DNA of 6,238 nucleotides from Desulfonatronospira sp. Its GTDB lineage: Bacteria > Desulfobacterota > Desulfovibrionia > Desulfovibrionales > Desulfonatronovibrionaceae. A model generated the notes under the pieces. That model saw only the letters and a list, made by a program, of their open reading frames with translations, ran no database searches and was not told where the DNA came from. Location of the stretch: NCBI GenBank assembly GCA_003554505.1, contig PWGS01000049.1:1-6238 (forward strand). The letters are read 5' to 3'. Positions 1-5,824 of this stretch are shown here, piece by piece. Within the stretch, counting starts at the first letter, position 1; each line of letters starts with the position of its first letter. Made by a program: the position numbers and the translations under genes.

Positions 1-377
1 CAGACAGAGCAGCCTTTTCCAACATATTGGGAGAGCGGTTTCCCTTCGTCGTCTCGCAATCCGCACTACGCCCCGAATTCCGCGCGCCTGTTGAAAATTG
101 TGGACGTGTGGGCCTGACAGTCATCAACCCGACAGGCGGCGCGACCCCCACACCGGCCCCGACACCGACACCGGCCCCGACACCGCAGAGCCCCTCGCCC
201 CAGCAGGATACAGGGTTCAACCCACCGGGGTTCGGGGGCGCAGAACCCGGAGATATTAACAACCCGACACCCGGACAGGGCGGCACCGCACCCGGACTGC
301 AAGAGGGTTTTGCGGGCGGCAATCGTGGCGGGCGTGGCAATAGTGGCGAGCGTGGCAATAGTGGCGTTACTGACTAA
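1..377 (+). CDS. C-terminal end of an unrecognised protein with a repetitive Pro/Thr- and Gly-rich tail (partial)
   Basis: The reading frame (codons starting at position 3) is open to the left edge, so the true start lies outside the window. The TTG at 27 is only the first possible start codon inside it. About 45 ordinary residues, including one Cys in a VENCGR context and the segment GLTVINPTGG, are followed by a TPAPTP repeat stretch, a Pro/Gly/Asn-rich linker, and a Gly-rich end with GNRGGR, GNSGER, GNSGVT hexads. No catalytic motif or membrane segment is visible. Such low-complexity tails are typical of secreted, periplasmic or surface proteins. Genes for FecR-domain proteins are sometimes found upstream of CHASE2 cyclases, so a FecR-type periplasmic protein is possible, but only from context; the diagnostic N-terminal region is not here. 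The gene lies 57 bp upstream of the cyclase on the same strand, so the two could be cotranscribed. Confidence 0.65.
   Translation, partial: DRAAFSNILGERFPFVVSQSALRPEFRAPVENCGRVGLTVINPTGGATPTPAPTPTPAPTPQSPSPQQDTGFNPPGFGGAEPGDINNPTPGQGGTAPGLQEGFAGGNRGGRGNSGERGNSGVTD
150..185 (+). repeat. Tandem 18-bp direct repeat, two perfect copies
   Basis: Two identical adjacent 18-bp units (150-167 and 168-185) begin ACACCGG and end GACACCG. They are in frame and encode the TPAPTP hexapeptide twice. The pattern fits expansion by replication slippage within a proline-rich linker. Confidence 0.85.
314..366 (+). repeat. 18-bp-period imperfect repeat, about three copies
   Basis: A unit related to GCGTGGCAATAGTGGCG recurs with an 18-bp period. 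The copies at 332-348 and 350-366 are identical over 17 bp, and a diverged copy precedes them. They encode GNRGGR, GNSGER and GNSGVT at the C-terminus of the protein. The period is the same as in the upstream Pro/Thr repeat, but the sequence is unrelated. Confidence 0.7.
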
Positions 378-378
378 A

Positions 379-407
379 GGCAACGACCGCGACGAGCGGT
401 CGTTGCC
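379..407 (+). terminator. Perfect 12-bp hairpin just after the stop codon (terminator or intercistronic stem)
   Basis: GGCAACGACCGC (379-390) pairs perfectly with GCGGTCGTTGCC (396-407) around the five-base loop GACGA. It begins one base after the TAA of the upstream gene. There is no proper T-run after it, only CTT, so it may act as a weak terminator, an mRNA 3'-end stabiliser or an attenuating stem rather than a full intrinsic terminator. Only 27 bases separate it from the cyclase ATG, too few for a separate conventional promoter downstream of the stem. Confidence 0.55.
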
Positions 408-415
408 CTTAGCGG

Positions 416-430
416 CCCTCTGCTGAGGGG
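416..430 (+). promoter_or_regulatory. Ribosome binding site of the cyclase gene within a small hairpin
   Basis: The Shine-Dalgarno-like GAGGGG (425-430) sits four bases before the ATG at 435 and decides that start. CCCTC (416-420) can pair with GAGGG (425-429) across the four-base loop TGCT, which would mask most of the site in the mRNA. The stem is short, so its effect is uncertain. Confidence 0.5.
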
Positions 431-434
431 TCTG

Positions 435-2582
435 ATGGGAAAAAAGACGCTTGTTTTGGTATCGGGCGCAGTGCTTTTGCTGCTGGTCGCATTGGTGCGG
501 CTGTCAGACCCTTCAGCTGTGCAACAAGTGCGACTGGCTTATTTTGATTACCTGCAACGGCTTATGCCGCGCGAGGCTGCAGATTTGCCAGTGCGCGTGG
601 TGGATATTGACGAGGCATCGCTTGCCGATTTAGGCCAATGGCCTTGGCCACGCCATGTTCTGGCACAACTGGTCGACAACCTGGCCGCGGCTGGAGCGGT
701 CGCGATCGTCTTCGATGTGATCTTTGCCGAACCAGACCGATTGTCCTTGGCCAATATGACACGCGATCCGGCCCTGTCGCAGTGGCTTGAGCAATCCGGC
801 ATTTCCTCTGGCCTCAATCTTCCCGACAACGACCTTCTGTTCGCCGAAGCCATGCAGGGGCGCAACGTCGTTCTGGGAGTGGCCGACATACGCCAAGGGG
901 GCGCGGCAGGCTATCGGCTGAAATCTGGCGCGGTGGAAATCGGCCTTGCGCCCGCCAGCGCCCTGCCACGGGCCAATGCGCTGACGGGTTTAGTGCCGAT
1001 GTTGGCAGAGGCAAGCGCGGGCATTGGCAGTATCAGCACCAACCCCCATGAGCGGTTTGGCGTGGTGCGCGCCGTACCTGTGATGTGGCGCAGCGAAATT
1101 GGCCTCTTGCCCGCGCTCTCTGTCGAAGCGCTGCGCGTGGCCTTGGGGCAATCCACTTTTATTCTGACGGGATCAGGCACAACTGAAGGCATTGTGGAGG
1201 GGTTGCGCATTGGCGCGTTTGACGTTCCCACAACATCCGATGGCCTGTTTACTGTGCATTTCCGTCCCGATGATCCTACGCTTTATGTCTCTGCCCATCA
1301 GGTGCTGGCCGCCGCGCCTGATCTGATCCCGCTTCTGGAAGGGCATATTGTGCTGGTGGGCACATCTGCCGCGGGACTATTGGATATTCGTACCACCCCG
1401 CTGGGCGAAAGCGTGCCGGGTGTGTCAATCCATGCGCAGATTATAGAACAGATTTTGCTGGGCGATTTCCTTTATCGTAGTGATCTGACAATCGGGGCAG
1501 AGTTTCTCAGTTTTTTCGTGTTGGGCGGGGTGGTGCTGGCGGTAATAGCCAATTTCGGGCCAATTCCCTCGCTTGCCTCTGGTCTTACGGGGGCAGGGCT
1601 GACAACGGCAACCAGTTGGTTGGCCTTTCGCGATTATGGCATCCAGTTTGACGCGACTTTCCCCATGTTGGGGGGGCTTGTACTGTTTGGCAGTGTCTTT
1701 GCATTGCAATATATCGTGGCCGACCGCGAAAAGCGGATCATTCGGCGATCTTTCGCTCAATATGTTTCGCCTGAAATTTTGGCCGATATTGAAAGCAAGG
1801 GTTATGATCTGAAGCTGGGCGGAGTAGAGCAAGACATCGCGGTCATGTTCGCAGATATTCGCAATTTTACGCCTCTTAGCGAAACCATGCAGCCCACAGA
1901 GCTTGTGGCGTTGTTGAACGAATTGTTTACCGACCTGGGCTCAAATATTCTACAAAACCAAGGAACGATAGACAAATTTATTGGTGATGCGCTTATGGCC
2001 TTCTGGAATGCGCCCATACCGACAGAGGGTTATCAGCGCAAAGCCTGCATGGCGGCTATAGGTATGCGCGCGGCGATAAGTGCTTTGAATATCCGCAAAG
2101 GGCTTGTGCCAGACACCCCGATCGCCATGGCAATTGGCCTTAGCTCCGGCCTTGCTTGCGTTGGCAATATCGGATCGCGCGACAGGTTCAATTACTCCGC
2201 CATTGGCGATACCGTCAATCGTGCAGCACGGGTGGAAACCAGTTGTCGTCATATCGGCTGCGATCTGCTTGTGTCTGACGATATTGTCACTGGCGCTGGC
2301 GATCTTGCGTTTCTCATGGCCGGGCGCATCGCGCTCAAAGGCCAATCCGGGCGCGCGGCGGTTCATGTGCTGGTTGGCGATGCGACGCTCGCGAAAAGCC
2401 CCGAATTTATTGCCTTGGCCGAATCCCACGTTGAACTACTGGATCAGCTGTCACGCCCCGAAGCAGAATTCGCCGCAATCTTGGCCCAATGCCAAAGGCG
2501 CGCGGCCCGCGTAGATACAAAGCTTGGTGAATTTTATGATCGCATCTCGCAGCGCCGCGAAGATTTCCAACGAATCCTATAA
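435..2582 (+). CDS. CHASE2-domain transmembrane class III adenylate/guanylate cyclase
   Basis: Predicted membrane-bound sensor that makes a cyclic nucleotide, most likely cAMP from ATP. Residues 5-23 form an N-terminal membrane helix. Residues about 30-345 form an extracytoplasmic CHASE2 sensor, with the characteristic VVDIDE (55-60), FDVIF (93-97) and a TPLGESVPGVSIHA segment (321-334). Three further helices follow at about 354-373, 377-398 and 408-428, then a linker (REKRIIRRSFAQYVSP). The cytoplasmic cyclase domain spans about 465-640. Its catalytic set looks complete: metal-binding Asp474 (FADIRNFT) and Asp518 (DKFIGDA), adenine-type Lys514, and transition-state Asn595 and Arg599 (GDTVNRAAR). 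Ser588 occupies the second base-selecting position, which is Asp or Thr in most adenylate cyclases and Cys in many guanylate cyclases. The length of 715 residues is normal for the family. The gene sits upstream of two cNBD proteins, which are plausible effectors. The sensed ligand cannot be told from sequence. Confidence 0.95.
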   Translation: MGKKTLVLVSGAVLLLLVALVRLSDPSAVQQVRLAYFDYLQRLMPREAADLPVRVVDIDEASLADLGQWPWPRHVLAQLVDNLAAAGAVAIVFDVIFAEPDRLSLANMTRDPALSQWLEQSGISSGLNLPDNDLLFAEAMQGRNVVLGVADIRQGGAAGYRLKSGAVEIGLAPASALPRANALTGLVPMLAEASAGIGSISTNPHERFGVVRAVPVMWRSEIGLLPALSVEALRVALGQSTFILTGSGTTEGIVEGLRIGAFDVPTTSDGLFTVHFRPDDPTLYVSAHQVLAAAPDLIPLLEGHIVLVGTSAAGLLDIRTTPLGESVPGVSIHAQIIEQILLGDFLYRSDLTIGAEFLSFFVLGGVVLAVIANFGPIPSLASGLTGAGLTTATSWLAFRDYGIQFDATFPMLGGLVLFGSVFALQYIVADREKRIIRRSFAQYVSPEILADIESKGYDLKLGGVEQDIAVMFADIRNFTPLSETMQPTELVALLNELFTDLGSNILQNQGTIDKFIGDALMAFWNAPIPTEGYQRKACMAAIGMRAAISALNIRKGLVPDTPIAMAIGLSSGLACVGNIGSRDRFNYSAIGDTVNRAARVETSCRHIGCDLLVSDDIVTGAGDLAFLMAGRIALKGQSGRAAVHVLVGDATLAKSPEFIALAESHVELLDQLSRPEAEFAAILAQCQRRAARVDTKLGEFYDRISQRREDFQRIL

Positions 2583-2689
2583 CCTGTCCCTCAAACCTAA
2601 CAAGCCTTTATTTTCAGCACAGTTGGGGTGCAAATGCCGCAGGCTTATGCGCCCATATTGACAAATAAAAACCTTGGGCGCAGATTGTT

Positions 2690-2719
2690 CTCGACACATT
2701 TGTATGAATTATCGTCGAG
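2690..2719 (+). repeat. Short inverted repeat in the 5' leader (possible operator or leader stem)
   Basis: CTCGAC (2690-2695) and GTCGAG (2714-2719) are perfect 6-bp inverted arms separated by an AT-rich 18-base spacer. They lie just downstream of the candidate -10 and upstream of the ribosome binding site, a position suited to an operator or mRNA stem. Six-base arms can arise by chance. Confidence 0.25.
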
Positions 2720-2739
2720 TGTTTGCGCCGCACCTTCCC

Positions 2740-2746
2740 AAGGGGA
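2740..2746 (+). promoter_or_regulatory. Ribosome binding site that fixes the glutaminase start at 2751
   Basis: AAGGGGA (2740-2746) ends four bases before the ATG at 2751. The frame stays open to a GTG at 2628, but neither that codon nor the ATG at 2634 has a comparable site with good spacing. The extra 41 residues also do not resemble a glutaminase N-terminus. The start at 2751 is therefore preferred. Confidence 0.7.
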
Positions 2747-2750
2747 ATTC

Positions 2751-4628
2751 ATGGGCTTTCTCAATACCGGAACCACCGGAACCTCTTCACACAAAAATAA
2801 TGAAGTGAATCCAATTGCGGATTATCTGAAGAGCCTGCATGAACGCTTGTTACCCCTGTCCGATGGCAAGATTGCTACCTATATTCCCGAACTGGCCAAG
2901 GCAAACCCGCAGGATTTTGGCATCTGCCTTGTCACGATAGATGGTCAGATTTACACGGCCGGGGCGTATGATCGGCAATTCACAATTCAATCCATGTCCA
3001 AACCCTTTGCCTATGGCTTGGCGTTACGTGAACACGGGCGCGATTATGTCACCCAGCGCGTTGGGGTAGAACCTACTGGAGAGGCGTTTAACTCCATCAT
3101 TCTGGATGAAGAATTCAACCGCCCATTTAACCCGATGGTCAATGCCGGGGCGATTGCTGTCGCAGGCATGGTGCCCGGCCCCAATCGCGAAACCCGCTGG
3201 GCGGAAATGACGCGCCTGTTTTCCCCTCTGGCCGCGCGGCCTTTGGAAATGGATGAAGATGTCTTTGCGTCCGAGCGCAATACGGGCCATAGAAATCGCG
3301 CGATTGCTTATATGATGCTAAACACCGGCATGATTACCGATGCGCCAGAAGATGTGCTGGATCTCTATTTCCGCCAATGCTCTATGCTGGTGACATGCCA
3401 GGATATGGCCATGATGGCTGCTACACTGGCAAATAGCGGCATAAACCCGGCAACCGGCAATAAGGTTTTCGGCCCCGACCAGACGCGCGAGGTACTGACA
3501 GTAATGAGCACCTGCGGCATGTATGATTATGCAGGCCAATGGGCGTTTGATGTGGGCCTGCCTGCGAAAAGCGGTGTTTCGGGGGGGGTTTTTGCGGTCA
3601 TTCCGGGGCAGGCAGGGATTGCAGTCTATTCCCCTCCGTTGGATCGCTGCGGCAATAGCGTGCGCGGGGTCGAAGCCTTCAAACGGATTGCGCAGGATTT
3701 CAAATTGCACGGGTTTGAAATCCGCCCCATGAGTCCGGCTGTTATTCGCAATGTCTATACTGCGGCCGAGATCAGCTCCAAGCGGGCGCGGTCGCGCGCA
3801 GAGCGGTCCATCCTTTCGCATGAAGGCCAACGGATCATCGTTATTGAAGTACAAGGCGCCCTATTCTTCGGGTCAACAGAGTATCTTATTCGTAAGATTT
3901 CCGCATCTGTGGCGCAGCGCGATGTTATTATCATCGACCTAAAGCGCGTGCGCCACGCAGATAGCGCAGCTGTCGGGTTGTTGCGGCAGATGTGCCGGAC
4001 TTTTGGCCAGATCACCTGCAAGCTGGTTTTCGTTAATCTTGCAAAAGGTGGCGCGCTGGATGGGCTGCGCGACATGCTGGAAGAAACTGCCGCGCAGGGC
4101 CGTATAACCCTGTTTGAAACCGTGGATAGCGCTCTTGAACAAGCAGAAAGCACGCTTCTTGCGCTGTTTGGTGATGCCACGGCCTCCAGCAAATACGCGC
4201 TGCACCGGCTAGAGCTGTTTGCAGGGCTGGAGGCAGAGGAATACAAACTTCTGGAAGGTGAATTGAACGCCTTTCAATTTGCACCCGGCGATCAGATCAT
4301 CCGCGAAGGTGATCCGGCCAATGCGCTGTTCATCATCGCGCGCGGCTCTGTCAGCATATCGGTAAAGCTGGCAAACGGGCAAAGGCGGCGCGTTGGCTCT
4401 GCCGGGCCAGGGCTGTCCATTGGCGAGACGGCACTTGTCGAGGGGGGCGCGCGCACGGCAGATGTTTTCGCCGATGAGCATGTCATCTGCTACGCAATTT
4501 CGGTAGAGCGCCTGCATGCGCTGGATACCCGCCATCCGGGGATCATGCGCAAAATTCTGGCCAATCTGGTAAAGATTCTGGCAGATCGGTTGCGGCTGGC
4601 CAATGCAGAAATCCGCAAACTGGAATAA
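2751..4628 (+). CDS. glsA: Glutaminase fused to a STAS domain and a cyclic-nucleotide-binding domain
   Basis: Predicted cytoplasmic enzyme converting L-glutamine to L-glutamate and ammonia, with two added regulatory domains (625 residues; ordinary bacterial glutaminases are about 310). Residues 20-322 are a serine-dependent, beta-lactamase-fold glutaminase. Seen are the catalytic Ser81-x-x-Lys84 (QSMSK), Asn131 (NPMVNAGAI), Glu175 and Asn182 (ERNTGHRNRAIAY), Tyr206 (LYFRQCSM), Tyr258 (MYDYAGQW) and the KSGVSGG loop (273-279), so it should be active. Residues 355-455 are a STAS domain (FFGSTEYL, then DLKRVRHADSAAVGLL). Ser405, after Asp404, is at the position phosphorylated in SpoIIAA-type antagonists. 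Residues 489-605 are a cNBD with a full phosphate-binding cassette: Gly558-Glu559, then Arg568-Thr569. The cyclase just upstream is the obvious ligand source. The fusion implies allosteric control by cAMP, which is inference. No signal peptide or membrane helix is seen. The gene is convergent with the next one, with a 9-bp gap. Confidence 0.93.
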   Translation: MGFLNTGTTGTSSHKNNEVNPIADYLKSLHERLLPLSDGKIATYIPELAKANPQDFGICLVTIDGQIYTAGAYDRQFTIQSMSKPFAYGLALREHGRDYVTQRVGVEPTGEAFNSIILDEEFNRPFNPMVNAGAIAVAGMVPGPNRETRWAEMTRLFSPLAARPLEMDEDVFASERNTGHRNRAIAYMMLNTGMITDAPEDVLDLYFRQCSMLVTCQDMAMMAATLANSGINPATGNKVFGPDQTREVLTVMSTCGMYDYAGQWAFDVGLPAKSGVSGGVFAVIPGQAGIAVYSPPLDRCGNSVRGVEAFKRIAQDFKLHGFEIRPMSPAVIRNVYTAAEISSKRARSRAERSILSHEGQRIIVIEVQGALFFGSTEYLIRKISASVAQRDVIIIDLKRVRHADSAAVGLLRQMCRTFGQITCKLVFVNLAKGGALDGLRDMLEETAAQGRITLFETVDSALEQAESTLLALFGDATASSKYALHRLELFAGLEAEEYKLLEGELNAFQFAPGDQIIREGDPANALFIIARGSVSISVKLANGQRRRVGSAGPGLSIGETALVEGGARTADVFADEHVICYAISVERLHALDTRHPGIMRKILANLVKILADRLRLANAEIRKLE

Positions 4629-4637
4629 CGCCCAGTG

Positions 4638-5021
4638 TCACGCCCGCAGCAATACCCACAGCATCAGCACATATGTCAGATGGTGCAAAACCTGATCCAA
4701 CCCGAACAGATACCAATATTCAACCCGCTCTATCCCGAAACGCAGTTTTGATTGCGCCTGCTCTTTGCCCCAATCAATATGATAATGCAAAACCCCTTCC
4801 AGCGCGATCAGGCCCAGCACCATCCATAAACCTGCCCCAAGGCCCAAAAGCACCGGCACACTGGCCGCCATATGCGTTGCGGCATGATATATCCCGCCCG
4901 CATGGCCATATTTTCCCTTGTTTTGCAGCATATATCTGGTCTGCAAAAGGTAGTCGGCAATGTAATGTTTGATCAGTAACGCGCCAATCCCAATCAGCAA
5001 GATGTCTGATGTTATCTGCAA
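4638..5021 (-). CDS. DUF3307 small integral membrane protein
   Basis: A 127-residue protein with three to four hydrophobic segments (about 7-25, 52-78 split by glycines, and 105-125), which would sit in the inner membrane. It matches the DUF3307 family in length and in its conserved polar signatures: KHYIADYLLQ near the N-terminus, HAGGIYHAATH (40-50), HYHIDWGK (79-86) and LDQVLHHLTY (108-117). The function of the family is unknown. The many His and Asp residues at membrane-helix edges (His19, 40, 46, 50, 79, 81, 113, 114; Asp23, 83, 109) suggest metal or ion binding, as inference. The start is a TTG, chosen because an AAAAGGAG site lies seven bases upstream and no ATG or GTG fits better. It lies 50 bp downstream of the Popeye-like gene on the same strand, so the two probably share a transcript. 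Confidence 0.85.
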   Translation of the reverse strand: MQITSDILLIGIGALLIKHYIADYLLQTRYMLQNKGKYGHAGGIYHAATHMAASVPVLLGLGAGLWMVLGLIALEGVLHYHIDWGKEQAQSKLRFGIERVEYWYLFGLDQVLHHLTYVLMLWVLLRA

Positions 5022-5028
5022 AAGCGCG

Positions 5029-5036
5029 CTCCTTTT
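5029..5036 (-). promoter_or_regulatory. Ribosome binding site that supports the TTG start of the DUF3307 gene
   Basis: Read on the minus strand, AAAAGGAG ends seven bases before the TTG at 5021-5019. This is a strong, well-spaced site, and it is the main reason for accepting the rare start codon. Confidence 0.75.
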
Positions 5037-5071
5037 GGTAAAGCCACCGGATGGCCTTGGATATGGTCACT

Positions 5072-5824
5072 TTATGGTGGCCCTGAATAGATTTCCAGCT
5101 TTGCCCCACCAAAGGGGCATAGCTTATGTTGATACTCGGCTTGCCCCGCCAAAACGGCATCGGGGCTGACGGCTATGACCAATTTGGCCGCCAGATCGCG
5201 GGCCAGCCGTGCCTCCAGGGCAAGGCCCAGGGCCGGTTTGCGTCTGGCTTCCCTTTGCAGAGCGTCACTTTTCCACTCAACAAGCTCTGCCCCTGCGCTG
5301 GCCCGTATGGTGGCGGAAGCAGGCGTGCCAGTGATATAGGCAATCTCACCAATGAACATAGGCCCATGCAGGATAAATATGCTTTCACCTTTTTCGGCAA
5401 CCAGTGCACCGGATGTCACAAAATACAGCTTGTCGGGGATTATGCCTTCCTGGGTGAGAACTGTTTCTGTTGTCAGCCTATGGCACTGCCCCAGACGCAT
5501 AAGCCGCCGAAATTGCCCCGGCTCTATCGCGCCCATTGCCTGATATATCGGTATCATATCGGCTTTGAGCAGGATTTGCGAACGGTCAAGCAGCAAACGG
5601 ATCAGCCCATAAAAGGTGGAAAGGCCAATCGCCGCACTGATGAAGGCCGCCTCATAAAGCGGCGGGGCCACAATTGTCAGGTAATAGCCGATATACAATC
5701 CTGTTCCGAGGATCAGGATACACCGCAGCATGATCTGATTGCGAAAAAGCATTGCCGCAGCTTGTATGCCCCCCGCAAGCAAGACAAGGTTTGAGGGGGC
5801 GAGAAAAGTTGGCAAACTCTCCAT
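5072..5824 (-). CDS. Popeye-like membrane protein: three helices plus a cyclic-nucleotide-binding domain
   Basis: A 250-residue protein. Three hydrophobic helices at about 10-27, 33-53 and 59-79 are followed by a cytoplasmic cNBD fold (about 83-200; TVLTQEG, LYFVTSGAL, FIGEIAYITGTPASATIRA). Three helices plus a C-terminal cNBD is the arrangement of Popeye-domain proteins and their bacterial relatives. The likely role is a cyclic-nucleotide-responsive membrane sensor or adaptor; no ion-channel pore motif is visible. The cassette keeps Gly159-Glu160, but the arginine that normally holds the cyclic phosphate is replaced by Ala169 (TPASAT instead of TPRSAT), so binding may be weak, altered or lost. 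The frame is open upstream to a GTG at 5986, but the ATG at 5824 has a GGAAGGA site eight bases before it and starts directly ahead of the first helix, so it is preferred. Probably the first gene of a two-gene operon with DUF3307. Confidence 0.85.
   Translation of the reverse strand: MESLPTFLAPSNLVLLAGGIQAAAMLFRNQIMLRCILILGTGLYIGYYLTIVAPPLYEAAFISAAIGLSTFYGLIRLLLDRSQILLKADMIPIYQAMGAIEPGQFRRLMRLGQCHRLTTETVLTQEGIIPDKLYFVTSGALVAEKGESIFILHGPMFIGEIAYITGTPASATIRASAGAELVEWKSDALQREARRKPALGLALEARLARDLAAKLVIAVSPDAVLAGQAEYQHKLCPFGGAKLEIYSGPP

Larger units (their letters stand above)
2583..2750 (+). promoter_or_regulatory. Leader region of the glutaminase fusion gene with a candidate promoter
   Basis: This 168-bp gap contains a perfect -35-like TTGACA at 2658-2663. 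It is followed, 17 bases on, by CAGATT (2681-2686), which matches only half of a -10 consensus. A promoter here would let the glutaminase gene be expressed independently of the cyclase. The assignment is tentative because of the weak -10. The leader also contains nested short inverted repeats: AAGCCT (2602-2607) with AGGCTT (2641-2646), and GCAC (2617-2620) with GTGC (2628-2631). There is no clear terminator after the cyclase gene, so readthrough is also possible. Confidence 0.35.

Noticed and set aside
1670..1676. Run of seven G in the cyclase gene
   Set aside because: It encodes an ordinary Leu-Gly-Gly in a membrane helix. It is shorter than the run in the glutaminase, and there is no sign of switching.
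1425..1832. 135-codon minus-strand open frame within the cyclase gene
   Set aside because: It lies opposite well-conserved CHASE2/cyclase coding sequence, with no ribosome binding site or recognisable motifs.
1950..2429. 159-codon minus-strand open frame within the cyclase domain
   Set aside because: It is antisense to the catalytic motifs of the cyclase; its composition looks like a shadow of GC-rich coding sequence.
2628..2750. N-terminal extension of the glutaminase to the GTG at 2628 or ATG at 2634
   Set aside because: These starts lack a well-placed ribosome binding site, the 41 added residues do not resemble the family, and the candidate promoter lies inside. The ATG at 2751 has AAGGGGA with good spacing.
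5043..5081. GCCACC/GGTGGC inverted pair between the Popeye-like and DUF3307 genes
   Set aside because: Six-base arms with a 27-base loop and no T-run are too weak to call a terminator or attenuator.
5126..5794. 222-codon plus-strand open frame opposite the Popeye-like gene
   Set aside because: Its translation shows no domain and has scattered Cys, Gln and His typical of a shadow frame. The minus-strand protein has coherent helices and a cNBD.
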